Shown here piece after piece: positions 27,009 through 35,584 of a stretch of 64,000 bases of DNA. Made by a program: the position numbers and the translations under genes. The first letter of the stretch is position 1, and each line of letters starts with the position of its first letter. The notes under the pieces are model-generated. The model was not told where the DNA came from. It did not search any database and saw nothing but the letters and a program-made list of their open reading frames with translations. This DNA comes from Pantanalinema rosaneae (GTDB taxonomy: Bacteria > Cyanobacteriota > Cyanobacteriia > Leptolyngbyales > Leptolyngbyaceae), in the NCBI RefSeq assembly GCF_050753385.1, contig NZ_JBLZFZ010000007.1, forward strand, positions 62,001-126,000, read 5' to 3'.

Positions 27009-27328
27009 AGGTCAAATTCCTCCGAGTGCTGTTCGATACGTTGGATGAGCTTGTGCTTGGCAAGGTCTAGGTTTCTGACCCGCTGAAGCTGGGTACTGAT
27101 GAACAAGAATTTTTTGACATCCCGCTTGGTATAAACGGGTTTCGGTGACGGAATCAGGCAGTAGGGCAACCAGGCATAGAACTGAGTAGTACTGAGTTCC
27201 CGCCCTGTCCAGATCAAAACTTCACGCCTCACATCATCACGGGTGTAATCCTCTAGGACTTGTGCAGTGGGCATTTCAAGTAAAAGAACTGAAGATGTCA
27301 ACTGAATCTCGACAGATTGCGATCGCAT
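27005..27328 (-). CDS. Small protein with MerR-like winged-helix character
   Basis: 107 residues; an alternative ATG at 27274 gives 89. The pattern YTRDDVRREVLIWTGRELST, QFYAWLPYCLIP and VYTKRDVKKFLFISTQLQRV resembles the HTH-plus-wing layout of MerR or excisionase-like proteins. It is the first gene of the leftward operon and is divergent to the ribbon-helix-helix gene at 27440, so it may regulate the operon. Family assignment is weak. Confidence 0.6.
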   Translation of the reverse strand: MRSQSVEIQLTSSVLLLEMPTAQVLEDYTRDDVRREVLIWTGRELSTTQFYAWLPYCLIPSPKPVYTKRDVKKFLFISTQLQRVRNLDLAKHKLIQRIEQHSEEFDL

Positions 27329-27334
27329 TCAAAT

Positions 27335-27387
27335 CAGATTCAGTTAAGATACTAGCATCTTATAAGAATCTAATAAGATTCTGTTAA
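27335..27387. promoter_or_regulatory. Operator-like palindrome and direct repeats in a divergent promoter region
   Basis: A perfect 7-bp inverted repeat AGAATCT-AATA-AGATTCT occupies 27365-27382. AGATTCAGTTAAG near 27335 recurs as AGATTCTGTTAAG at 27376-27388. The region is AT-rich and separates the leftward envelope operon from the ribbon-helix-helix gene; a small regulator of either side may bind here. Confidence 0.5.
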
Positions 27388-27439
27388 GCTGATTTTGCAA
27401 TCTGATGAAATGAAGCATGTAGGATATAGGCACGGAAAT

Positions 27440-27634
27440 ATGGGAATGTCCGACGTGAGCAAGCGATTCACCGTAACGGTGCCAGATTCAATTTATGGAG
27501 ATTTGGAGCGATGGGCAGAGCAACAGGGAAGACCTGCGGCTAACCTCGCTGCTTTCTTGATTGAGGTTGGCATTAGACAAGCTATGGAGCGTGGGGAATT
27601 GCAGCCTAAAACTGAGCAGAAAGGTAGCAAGTAA
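27440..27634 (+). CDS. Ribbon-helix-helix (CopG-like) regulator
   Basis: About 64 residues from ATG 27440 (an ATG at 27446 is also possible). The sequence SKRFTVTVPDSIYGDLERWA ... NLAAFLIEVGIRQAMERGEL fits a ribbon-helix-helix fold: one beta strand and two helices. Such proteins are plasmid copy-control, partition or antitoxin-type repressors. It is 11 bp upstream of a Uma2-type gene, and the palindrome at 27365-27382 is a candidate binding site. Confidence 0.75.
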   Translation: MGMSDVSKRFTVTVPDSIYGDLERWAEQQGRPAANLAAFLIEVGIRQAMERGELQPKTEQKGSK

Positions 27635-27645
27635 AGGAGATGGTA

Positions 27646-28236
27646 ATGACATCTCAGGTTTTACGATCGCCGCACCCCAGACAGGCAAAGGTCATTCATC
27701 AGGTGAGTTGGAAACAACTTGAGGAAATCGATCGTTCTTTAGAGGATTGCCTAGGGCTAAAGCTGATTTACTTGGATGGAACGCTAGAGATTCTGCCAAA
27801 TAGTGAGGCAGATGAAGAAGCTAAAGCAACCATGCGGGTGCTACTGGAGGCTTACTTGAGAGCCAAGGGTATCCGCTTCTATAGTTGCGGTGGTCCAACG
27901 CTAGGAATTAAAAAACAGGGAGCCAGAAACGAACCCGACGAGTGCTTTAACCTGGAAAGTCGCAAACCCTACCCGGATCTAGTATTTGAAGTCACCGTCA
28001 CCAGTGGAGGAGTCGATCTCTTAGAAGGCTACCGCCGGATGGGAGTCACCGAGGTTTGGTTCTGGGAGGATGGCGTTTTATCGGTCTACCGTCTCCAAAC
28101 CAATGGTTACCAACAGATTCCGAATACAGAACTGGTAGACCACTTTCCGTTATCGCTATTCACTCGCTACATGACCTACCACGATCAATACGATGCGGTG
28201 AATGAGTTTCTGATTGCCCTACCATTACGCCTCTGA
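27646..28236 (+). CDS. Uma2-family (DUF820) endonuclease-like protein
   Basis: About 196 residues from ATG 27646. Uma2 features: VSWKQLEEIDRSLEDCLGLK, LIYLDGTLEILPNS, KPYPDLVFEVTVTSGGVDLL (PD...E core) and YRRMGVTEVWFWEDGVLSVY. It directly follows the ribbon-helix-helix gene; the pair might be regulated together. Catalytic function in the cell is unknown for the family. Confidence 0.88.
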   Translation: MTSQVLRSPHPRQAKVIHQVSWKQLEEIDRSLEDCLGLKLIYLDGTLEILPNSEADEEAKATMRVLLEAYLRAKGIRFYSCGGPTLGIKKQGARNEPDECFNLESRKPYPDLVFEVTVTSGGVDLLEGYRRMGVTEVWFWEDGVLSVYRLQTNGYQQIPNTELVDHFPLSLFTRYMTYHDQYDAVNEFLIALPLRL

Positions 28237-28859
28237 AGGCTTTTTGACGCTAAATAGGGGAAATTCTTGAGAAATACAAGGCAAAAATCATGCAAACCTC
28301 ATCCATCTCCCGAATTGGGGCATTAGATCAAAATATTGTGAGATCTTCAGGCAACATTGATCTACTATGCTTTTGATGCAGAGGTTTTCATCATGCGAGT
28401 TGGAAGACAGCCATATCTAATACGATGCATCCCCGTTGGTCAAACGGGTGATATGGTGTGTCACCGCCGTCCCACTGTGATTGGAAAAGGAGGATGGTTA
28501 TGTTCTAGGACTTCCTAGAAGCCAAAACCCCCACTGGTGCAAACAGTAGGGGCATAGCTTCATTGATTTAGAAAAGGCTTGGGGACGCTAACCCGGAGCT
28601 TGGCGGTTCTGAAAGTTAGCTAACCCATTGAATAGGCTTTCTTGGCAGAGTGCCATCTGGCATAAACCAGATTCATTAGATTGCCATCTGGATGAACCAG
28701 ATTCCTTAGTGGATTCGATTATCGATCCCCGACAGGGATGGATTCCTATGCCAATTTTAGGGGCTATTTGTTCAACAGTGCAACTTTTTTGAACAAATAC
28801 CCTCGCTGCCGCATGGGAAACCCGTACTTACTCACTTCACGACTTTGGGATACCCATGT
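28237..28859. other. Structured 620-bp region upstream of CyRepA1, candidate replication origin
   Basis: No convincing gene. It contains an 8-bp perfect inverted repeat TTCTAGGA-CT-TCCTAGAA (28503-28520), two tandem 29-30-bp units (28651-28680 and 28681-28709), each with ATCTGG...CCAGAT inside, and a strong hairpin (arms TATTTGTTCAA 28765-28775 and TTGAACAAATA 28789-28799, extended by GGG/CCC). Such features fit an origin or replication-control region, but no direct proof is visible. Confidence 0.5.
28651..28709 (+). repeat. Two tandem palindromic units upstream of the CyRepA1 gene
   Basis: TGCCATCTGGCATAAACCAG... at 28651 and TTGCCATCTGGATGAACCAG... at 28681. Each has the inverted pair ATCTGG/CCAGAT with a 5-6-bp loop. 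They may be operator or origin sites. Confidence 0.55.
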
Positions 28860-31800
28860 ATGCTCTACCCCCAGCATCTCCAAGAATTTTCGGCTAGCGC
28901 GATCGCGCCGACTCTGGCAGAACTTAACTTTCATTCCACTGATGACTCCTGGTTCATCCGAGAATGGCTGAACTGGAAAGCCACCGAGCGCTGGAAACCT
29001 TGCCCGTTTGAGGCGGGCTGGTATTGTCACACGCTGGATCCCCTGACGGGAGAGCCGCGCCGTTGGGGACCGTTTAAGCCTGACACCCCCTTGGTCAATC
29101 ACCAAAAGGGTAAAAGCCGGAAATATGAGCATCCGGCGGGTTACGAAACTCTGGCAATTTTTCTGGAGGTTGATCGGGCGACATGGGCAGCGATCGCCCA
29201 ACGGCAGGGAGTCCCGATTACGCCACTGATGTTACGGCTGCGCGATCGCAATCCTGCCCCCCATTTTTGGGAATGGGTGTGGGCGCATAATCTGCCGATC
29301 GTGATTTGTGAGGGAGCTAAGAAAGCAGCGGCTTTGCTAAGTGCGGGCTATGTGGCGATTGCCCTGCCGGGAGTCTGGAATGGTCGCCGGAAGCGCCAGG
29401 GTAAGACTCCAGAACACTTGATTCCTGACCTGCAACATTTTGCTACCCCAGGACGGCAAATCTACTTCTGTTTTGACCACGATCCCAAGCTGAAAACTCA
29501 GCAACAGGTGAGCCATGCCTTGATTCGGACAGGCAACTTGGTTGAGGCAGCCGGTTGCATCACGAAGGTGATCCGTCTGCCCGGACCAGAAAAAGGGGTA
29601 GACGATTTCATCGTGGCGCGGGGAGCCGAGTCGTTTGATCAGCTTTACCTGGACGCGATCGGGCTGGCCCAGTATGAACGCAGTTGTCAGCATGGGTTAA
29701 TGGGCTATCGCCTCACCTATCCGATCGCGCTGGACATCCATCAGCGTTATCTGGTGCAGCCAGTAGATCTGGATACTGCCAGACATACCCAGCCGTTACC
29801 CACTCACGGGATTCTTGCCCTGAGCGCCGACATGGGAACGGGTAAAACGGAACTCCTGAAGCAGATTAAGCTGGCTCATCCCCAAGCCCGGATTCTCAAT
29901 CTGGGTCATCGGATTGCCCTGTTACGCAACCTGTCTACTCGGCTGGGGACTGCGATTTATTCGGATTATGGCTGGAATATGTGGCAGGAACAATTCCTCA
30001 GTTTGACAGCCGATTCGCTACATAAGCTGAAAACCGAGGGGAACACTTATGATTTCGTGTTTCTGGATGAGTGTGAGCAGTTCATTCAACATTTACTCAC
30101 CTCGTCTACCTGCAAGGAGCATCGTCACGCCATCCTGCAAGCGCTGAAGCATTTCATCTACTCGGCGGGTTGTATTGTGCTCTCCGATGCCCATCTGTCG
30201 GATGTTTCGCTTCAGTTCATCCTGTCCATGCGCCCCGACCCGCAGGAGCAACCGTTCATTATCCGGAATCGTTACAAGAATGGCGATCGCCGGGTGTTTT
30301 GGTACGAAGGTAAAGATAAATCCGGCATTGTGCAGCAGATTAAAGCGTCGCTATTTCAGGGCGATCGCATCATTGTGGCGTGTGATGGCTTGGAGTTTTC
30401 TAAAGACCTGGCAGAAGCGTTACAAACTCGGTTTGTCGAGAAGCAGATTGTCTGCATTAACTCGGAAACCTCGAATGAACCGTGGGCGCGATCGCTGATC
30501 GAATCAATCAATGAACCCGGCAAACTGGACAAGATTGACTGCCTGATCTACTCTCCTTCGGTCAACACGGGGGTCAGTATTGATGTCCCACACTTTGATC
30601 AGGTATTTGGGGTATTTGGCGGGGGGTCGCTGGCGGGGACGGATTGTCTGCAAGCCCTGAACCGTTATCGTCCCAAGGTGGATTGGCATGTCTGGGTGAA
30701 TGGGCAGCCGATCGGCGGCTACCGTCCGACTAACCCGGAGCGGATTAAACGCCAGAAGCTACAAGCGAATGATTTGGCGGGCTTTCTGTTAAAGATTATT
30801 CCGGGAACGGGGCAAAAGACGGTCGAGGACGAATTTGCTTGGGATGCCTGGGCAGCGATGCAGGCGCGGCGAAATGAGTCGTTGAATAATCTGCGGGGAG
30901 ATGTGCGCTACCTGATTGCCGCTCAGGGACATCAAGTGATCCCACTGGGAGATGAGACCGATGGGCAGACGAAGGAAGAGTTGCAAGTAGCCAGGGGCAT
31001 CAACCAGCAGACCCGCTGCCAGGGGATCATCAATGCGGAGAAGATTTCTGCCACTGAAGCCCGACGCTTAGAGGCAAAGGAACGTCCGACGCTTCAGGAC
31101 TACTATAAGCTGGAACGCTATCGAATTGAATCGGCATGGGGTCGGGTCGTGGATGCCGATCTGATTGCCCTGGATAATGGGGGACGCACCATGCGCCAGT
31201 TCACCTTACTGGAGGCATTATTAGCCGACCCTACCGAGGAAGGACTGATTCAAGGCAAGCGAGTGTTCTTCCCGCCGCAACTGCTGGCACAGAAAGACTT
31301 GGGAGAACGCCAGAGACTACATCCACTGGACTGGAGAAATGATTCGGTGGGGTGGTCGATCCGGCGGGAGTTGGGGTTACACCTGTTCCTGGATCCAGAA
31401 CGGGAGTGGCGGAATGATGATCCACTGTTGCAGGAGTTAGCGCAGAAAGCCCACCGCAATGCGCTGATCATCAAAGATTTTTTGGGTATCACGATTCCGC
31501 GCAATGCTACGCCGATTCGAGTCGTGCAGCAATTGCTGGAGCAGGTGGGACTAAAACTGGTGTGTAAGCATCGGCAAGGGGGTAGGGGGCAACAAGTACG
31601 GATGTACCATATTGACCCAGAGGTATGGCAGGTTGCCCAATCTGTGTTGGAGTACCGCAAAACGCAGCGGGAGAGCCAATCTTTACCGCCGGAGCGGGAA
31701 CCGTTGGCGGTAGTCACGGGGGGCTTTGGTGTAAGTGATTTAAATAAAAAGGGGACTGTGACTACGGCCGCCGCATCCCTGGTGTGGTCTCCCACGGAGT

Positions 31801-32057
31801 TGGCAGATGGGCGGGATATTGTGCAGCAGATGGTGGAGCAACAGGATTGGCAGGCGGTGCGAGCGTTCTGGCAGGGGTTGACCCCAGATCAACGGTCGGC
31901 GCTGGGGTCAGTTCTATCAGAGCCAGTGTGGCAGCGGTTGGTAGCGGCAGAATGCGCGATCGATAGTGTGGAGATAGCCCCATGCCAGACTCTGGAGCTT
32001 TTGCCGTCTGATAAAGTGGTGCTGTCTGAATTGATCCGTGATGCTGGAGATGTTTGA
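28860..32057 (+). CDS. Plasmid replication protein of the CyRepA1 type (DUF3854, primase-helicase-like)
   Basis: About 1,065 residues from ATG 28860 (MLYPQHLQEFSASAIAPTLA); a TTG at 28845 is the alternative. The DUF3854/Toprim-like part includes LPIVICEGAKKAAALLSAGY, VAIALPGVWNG and IYFCFDHDPKLKT, the acidic residues of a Toprim fold. A helicase-like part follows with Walker A ALSADMGTGKTELLKQIKL and Walker B YDFVFLDECEQFIQ, and further helicase-type motifs (LIYSPSVNTGVSIDVP). CyRepA1 proteins replicate many cyanobacterial plasmids. It heads module 1, upstream of parA1. Complete, no disruption seen. Confidence 0.88.
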   Translation: MLYPQHLQEFSASAIAPTLAELNFHSTDDSWFIREWLNWKATERWKPCPFEAGWYCHTLDPLTGEPRRWGPFKPDTPLVNHQKGKSRKYEHPAGYETLAIFLEVDRATWAAIAQRQGVPITPLMLRLRDRNPAPHFWEWVWAHNLPIVICEGAKKAAALLSAGYVAIALPGVWNGRRKRQGKTPEHLIPDLQHFATPGRQIYFCFDHDPKLKTQQQVSHALIRTGNLVEAAGCITKVIRLPGPEKGVDDFIVARGAESFDQLYLDAIGLAQYERSCQHGLMGYRLTYPIALDIHQRYLVQPVDLDTARHTQPLPTHGILALSADMGTGKTELLKQIKLAHPQARILNLGHRIALLRNLSTRLGTAIYSDYGWNMWQEQFLSLTADSLHKLKTEGNTYDFVFLDECEQFIQHLLTSSTCKEHRHAILQALKHFIYSAGCIVLSDAHLSDVSLQFILSMRPDPQEQPFIIRNRYKNGDRRVFWYEGKDKSGIVQQIKASLFQGDRIIVACDGLEFSKDLAEALQTRFVEKQIVCINSETSNEPWARSLIESINEPGKLDKIDCLIYSPSVNTGVSIDVPHFDQVFGVFGGGSLAGTDCLQALNRYRPKVDWHVWVNGQPIGGYRPTNPERIKRQKLQANDLAGFLLKIIPGTGQKTVEDEFAWDAWAAMQARRNESLNNLRGDVRYLIAAQGHQVIPLGDETDGQTKEELQVARGINQQTRCQGIINAEKISATEARRLEAKERPTLQDYYKLERYRIESAWGRVVDADLIALDNGGRTMRQFTLLEALLADPTEEGLIQGKRVFFPPQLLAQKDLGERQRLHPLDWRNDSVGWSIRRELGLHLFLDPEREWRNDDPLLQELAQKAHRNALIIKDFLGITIPRNATPIRVVQQLLEQVGLKLVCKHRQGGRGQQVRMYHIDPEVWQVAQSVLEYRKTQRESQSLPPEREPLAVVTGGFGVSDLNKKGTVTTAAASLVWSPTELADGRDIVQQMVEQQDWQAVRAFWQGLTPDQRSALGSVLSEPVWQRLVAAECAIDSVEIAPCQTLELLPSDKVVLSELIRDAGDV

Positions 32058-32233
32058 CCGATTTAGCTGTCGCTGAGCGATCTTCCCTCTCCATTCAATT
32101 GGGTTTCCCAGCGAATGGAGGCTGGGTGCTAGTTTAGTCGGTACTCTCAGCCAGTGCTTCAAACCACTTGATCTGGATACCAAAGGTGAATTGGTTCTTC
32201 CGGCTCGGGTATATTTCAATATAGATAAAATAC

Positions 32234-32255
32234 AAAAAGCTAAATTTAGCTTTTT
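32234..32255. promoter_or_regulatory. Palindrome upstream of parA1, candidate partition site
   Basis: A perfect 22-bp palindrome with half-site AAAAAGCTAAA, 66 bp before the parA1 ATG. Related inverted repeats recur at 33102-33131 (loop variant over the parA1 stop) and 33195-33216 (one mismatch), so three copies flank parA1. This arrangement fits a centromere/operator of the partition system. Confidence 0.6.
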
Positions 32256-32321
32256 AACAAAAGGTTTTTTAATTCAATTGGATTTTTGATAGAGTCCAAG
32301 TGACTCAAAGGAAAATTGGCT

Positions 32322-33116
32322 ATGTTAACTATTGCGATTGCCTCCCTCAGTGGTGGACAAGGCAAAACTACTGCCTCCCTCATGCTCGGTCGCCTGCTCT
32401 CGCGTCAGGGCTACCCCACCTTATTAATTGATGCTGATCCACAGCATAATCTAACTACATATATGGATCTGGAACTCCAGCCAAATCAGCCAACGCTCCT
32501 GGAGTTTCTCAAAAAGTCCGTTTCTGCTGAGGACGGCATCTATCCTACCGACGGTAACGAGAACTTATTTTTGATTCCTGCTGATGATCAGCTTGATACG
32601 GTTCAGGATTACCTCTCGAATAGCGGGGTTGGTGCCACCCTACTCAAGCGTCGCCTTAAACCCGTCACTGATGCATTCAAAGTCTGTATTATTGACGCCC
32701 CTCCTCAGCGATCACAGATTTGTCTTACGGTATTAGGTGCAGCCAATGCCGTAATTATTCCCGCTGAAGCATCCGTCAAAGGATACGGCTCTTTAGTCAG
32801 AACATTGGATCTGCTGCGAAATTTACAGGATGTTGGTGCAACAGAGGCCCAGGTCTTAGGGGTATTACCTTTTCGCGATCGTTGGATCGGCAATACCCAA
32901 ACCCAGGAGAGCCGAGCCGCTGTTGATGGAATGCGGGACGAGATAGGAGAGAAATTAATCTTGCCATCTATTCGAGAGTCAGAGCGTTACAAACAAGCCA
33001 TCAACCGACGTTCTACTTTAAGTGATATGGGTTATAGCGAACTGGAGTATCCCTTTGTGGTGCTAATTGACAAAGTTAGTAAGCTGATAAGCAAGAAAGA
33101 TAAAAAGCTAAAATAA
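32322..33116 (+). CDS. parA: ParA-family partition ATPase 1
   Basis: 264 residues from ATG 32322, with an AAAGGA ribosome-binding sequence. Walker A is SLSGGQGKTTASLMLG, close to the N-terminus; the signature Lys of deviant Walker motifs is replaced by Ser/Gly context. LLIDADPQHNLTTYMD (Walker A') and VCIIDAPPQRSQICL (Walker B) follow. ParA uses ATP-dependent DNA binding to position plasmids. It has no N-terminal HTH, so regulation should rest on its partner or another factor. First gene of partition module 1. Confidence 0.92.
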   Translation: MLTIAIASLSGGQGKTTASLMLGRLLSRQGYPTLLIDADPQHNLTTYMDLELQPNQPTLLEFLKKSVSAEDGIYPTDGNENLFLIPADDQLDTVQDYLSNSGVGATLLKRRLKPVTDAFKVCIIDAPPQRSQICLTVLGAANAVIIPAEASVKGYGSLVRTLDLLRNLQDVGATEAQVLGVLPFRDRWIGNTQTQESRAAVDGMRDEIGEKLILPSIRESERYKQAINRRSTLSDMGYSELEYPFVVLIDKVSKLISKKDKKLK

Positions 33117-33216
33117 TAAAATTAGCTTTTTATGTACATAACATTAAAGTCTTTTCTCTCGTTGATTTAGGGAGGTGTAAAATAAGCAAAATACAAAAAG
33201 CTAAAATTAGCCTTTT
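33102..33216. repeat. Two further copies of the parA1 palindrome
   Basis: At 33102-33131 arms AAAAAGCTAA and TTAGCTTTTT are separated by ten bases and overlap the parA1 stop; at 33195-33216 the sequence AAAAAGCTAAAATTAGCCTT continues in the same palindrome with one mismatch. The first could also work as a terminator hairpin. Confidence 0.55.
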
Positions 33217-33280
33217 AACTTTTTTGCTTTTGAGTAGATAATGGTTTTAGATCTAGCTAACCTTTTCAACCATCACAACC

Positions 33281-33727
33281 ATGTCCGATAGCGTCCTAGA
33301 CCGAATTCGCCAAAACCGCCAACGCCCTGCTGTTCCAACCAGAGCCGATACCCTCATTAATAAAGTGCAGCAGATAGAGAGCGACCAAGATGCTGAAATA
33401 GTTGAAGCTCAACCCCAAATAGAGGTAGCAGCACCACCTAACTCTGGTGGCACCTTGGAAGAGTTGAAAGCCGAACTGGCAAAGATCCCGGAGACCAATC
33501 GACATTCCGCGATCGTTCTGGAAAAGGAACTGGATCAGACCTTAACTCGATACTGTAAGGACAACCGCATCACGATCGAAGTTTTTCTCGAAGCTGCCTG
33601 GGTTCATGCCTCTTCTAACCCAACAGCAATGGAAGAAATCTTGGCAGAAGCGAAGCACCGCTATAGTAATCGCAAAAAAGCCGGAAAATTACGTCGCCTG
33701 ATCACCATGCTTGAAGGTCAATCTTAA
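33281..33727 (+). CDS. Small ParB-type partner of ParA1 (putative centromere-binding protein)
   Basis: 148 residues. No ParB nuclease-like domain is present. The N-terminus is Arg-rich (SVLDRIRQNRQRPAVPTRAD), the middle acidic and disordered, the C-terminal 75 residues helical (LEKELDQTLTRYCKDNRITI, FLEAAWVHASSNPTAMEEIL). The layout with a small DNA-binding partner behind a short ParA recalls type Ib partition loci. Assignment rests on position and size. 24 bases separate it from the DUF1016 gene. Confidence 0.6.
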   Translation: MSDSVLDRIRQNRQRPAVPTRADTLINKVQQIESDQDAEIVEAQPQIEVAAPPNSGGTLEELKAELAKIPETNRHSAIVLEKELDQTLTRYCKDNRITIEVFLEAAWVHASSNPTAMEEILAEAKHRYSNRKKAGKLRRLITMLEGQS

Positions 33728-33751
33728 GCCAACTATTTTTCGGAACCAGTC

Positions 33752-34906
33752 GTGCCAAAATCGCCTAAAGATCCCAGTCCAGATAATCCAATCGCCGAGC
33801 AGCTTGAGATCATTGATACTGTTGATACTTATGCAACAGTACTCAGTGCCGTAGTTGAACTCATGGAAGCTGCCCGTCATGCTACTGCACGATCGGTTAA
33901 CGCCATCATGACAGCAACTTACTGGGAAATTGGACGACGGATTATAGAACTTGAGCAACGGGGAGCCAGCCGTGCAGAGTATGGCAAACAGATTATCGAA
34001 AGGTTGGCTAAAGACCTGGGCGATCGCTTTGGGCGTGGGTTTCAGAAAACAAACCTCTTTCAGATGCGCGCCTTTTATCTCGCCTATCCTCATTTAGAGG
34101 AAGGACCGCCTCCGGAAACACTCTCTCCTGAAATTTTCCAGACACTGTCCGGAAGATTCCCCCTCCCATGGTCCCACTACGTTAAACTCCTGTCCGTTAA
34201 ATCCTTGGAAGCTCGCGTCTTCTACGAAACAGAGGCGTTACGGGGTGGCTGGTCTGTGCGACAACTGACCCGTCAGATTAATACTCAATACTATGAACGC
34301 ACTCTATTGTCGCGTAATAAAGCAGCTATGCTGGAACAAGGTAGCCGTCCTCGTCCTGAAGATGCTTTAACACCAGAAGAAGAGCTGAAGGACCCTTTTG
34401 TACTAGAGTTTCTGGATCTCAAAGACGAATATTCCGAGAACGATTTGGAAGAAGCCCTCATTCGCCATATTGAAAGCTTTCTCCTAGAGCTAGGCGGGGA
34501 TTTTACCTTTGTTGGTCGTCAACGTCGGCTGCGGATCGGTGATCAATGGTTCAGAGTGGATCTGCTCTTCTTTCACCGTCGGCTCCGTTGTTTGGTTATT
34601 ATCGATCTCAAACTTGGCGAGTTCACCTATGCTGACGCAGGGCAAATGCATATGTACCTCAACTATGCCCGCGAACATTGGACCTACCCTGGTGAAAACC
34701 CACCCGTTGGTTTAGTTCTCTGCAACAAGAAGAATGAAGCCGTGGCTCACTATGCGCTGGAAGGTCTGTCCAATATCTTGGCAGCCGAATACCAAACAGC
34801 CCTACCCGATGAAAAACTATTAGCCGCAGAGTTGGAGCGCACTCGTAAGGTACTCGAAAATCGGCTCGCTGATGGAGCGAGTTTGCTCGATGACGCCTTT
34901 GTATAG
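33752..34906 (+). CDS. DUF1016 (YhcG-like) PD-(D/E)XK nuclease protein 1, 3' end at a Tn3 border
   Basis: 384 residues with GTG start. The DUF1016_N part has TATYWEIGRRIIELEQRGAS, YGKQIIERLAKDLGDRFGRG and FQKTNLFQMRAFYLAYPHLE; then LPWSHYVKLLSVKS. The C-terminal PD-(D/E)XK domain has FRVDLLFFHRRLRCLVIIDL with KLGEF following (Asp...Asp-Leu-Lys) and YPGENPPVGLVLCNKKNEAV. Family members are putative nucleases, some linked to plasmids and phages. The last codons DAFV and the TAG lie in the inverted repeat of Tn3 element 2, so a few native residues may be replaced. Third gene of partition module 1. Confidence 0.92.
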   Translation: MPKSPKDPSPDNPIAEQLEIIDTVDTYATVLSAVVELMEAARHATARSVNAIMTATYWEIGRRIIELEQRGASRAEYGKQIIERLAKDLGDRFGRGFQKTNLFQMRAFYLAYPHLEEGPPPETLSPEIFQTLSGRFPLPWSHYVKLLSVKSLEARVFYETEALRGGWSVRQLTRQINTQYYERTLLSRNKAAMLEQGSRPRPEDALTPEEELKDPFVLEFLDLKDEYSENDLEEALIRHIESFLLELGGDFTFVGRQRRLRIGDQWFRVDLLFFHRRLRCLVIIDLKLGEFTYADAGQMHMYLNYAREHWTYPGENPPVGLVLCNKKNEAVAHYALEGLSNILAAEYQTALPDEKLLAAELERTRKVLENRLADGASLLDDAFV

Positions 34907-34932
34907 CAATGGAGAAATTTTGGTCGCTAAGG
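34893..34932 (+). repeat. Left inverted repeat of Tn3 element 2
   Basis: Starts ACGCCTTTGTATAGCAATGG and runs to GCTAAGG. It contains the stop codon of the DUF1016 gene to its left. Confidence 0.9.
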
Positions 34933-34935
34933 AAG

Positions 34936-35532
34936 TTAGTCTTGCCAAAACTCCTGAAAACAACTGTCTGCAAGCTCGGTATAGCGCACCGTGTGCTGAA
35001 TATTCTTGTGTCCCAGATAGTGCTGAATGGATCGCGTATCGTGCCCGTCATTCACCAACTTATACCCACAAGCGTGCCTGAGCATGTGAGGGTGAACTGA
35101 AAAGGGTAGAGATGACAGTTGAGCCACACGGGTCAGGATTTTGCGGAATCCGGCAGCAGTCATGGGACTGCCACGCTCTGTCACAAACAGGTAGGGAGAT
35201 GGGGATGATTCCCGTTGCAACTGACGCAGTGCTCGCAGTTCAGGTGCTCGGAGAGGATGCACACTGGGGATGCCATGCTTGACGCGGCGCACATGCAATA
35301 GCCCCACCTCAAAGTCTACTTGCTCCCAGCGCAGTGAACAGAGTTCACTCACCCGTAACCCATGTCGATAGGCTAAGAGAATCATCGTGGCATCCCGCTG
35401 CCCATACCGTCCCCGCTTCTTGGCAACTAAAATCAACTCCTCAACTTCTGCGGTAGTGAGATACTCACGTGGGCGCTTTTGGGCATGAGGCAACATCTTG
35501 GGAGGAACTGTCCCATTTTCGATGGTTGGCAT
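34936..35532 (-). CDS. Tyrosine recombinase of Tn3 element 2
   Basis: 198 residues, a minimal catalytic domain. AYRHGLRVSELCSLRWEQ (Arg), HPHMLRHACGYKL (His-x-x-Arg), GHKNIQHT and VRYTELADS (Tyr) match the recombinase of Tn3 element 1 closely in motif and length. It should resolve co-integrates at the inverted pair at 35585-35616 next to its start. Confidence 0.93.
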   Translation of the reverse strand: MPTIENGTVPPKMLPHAQKRPREYLTTAEVEELILVAKKRGRYGQRDATMILLAYRHGLRVSELCSLRWEQVDFEVGLLHVRRVKHGIPSVHPLRAPELRALRQLQRESSPSPYLFVTERGSPMTAAGFRKILTRVAQLSSLPFSVHPHMLRHACGYKLVNDGHDTRSIQHYLGHKNIQHTVRYTELADSCFQEFWQD

Positions 35533-35584
35533 CCTTGCTTTCCCCCTCCTGAAACCGTTGTTTTTCGGACTTCTCTAGACACAG

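Noticed and set aside
31250..32094. Minus-strand frames of 110-181 codons within and past the end of the CyRepA1 gene
   Set aside because: Cys/Ser/Pro-rich composition and antisense location; shadows of the real gene.
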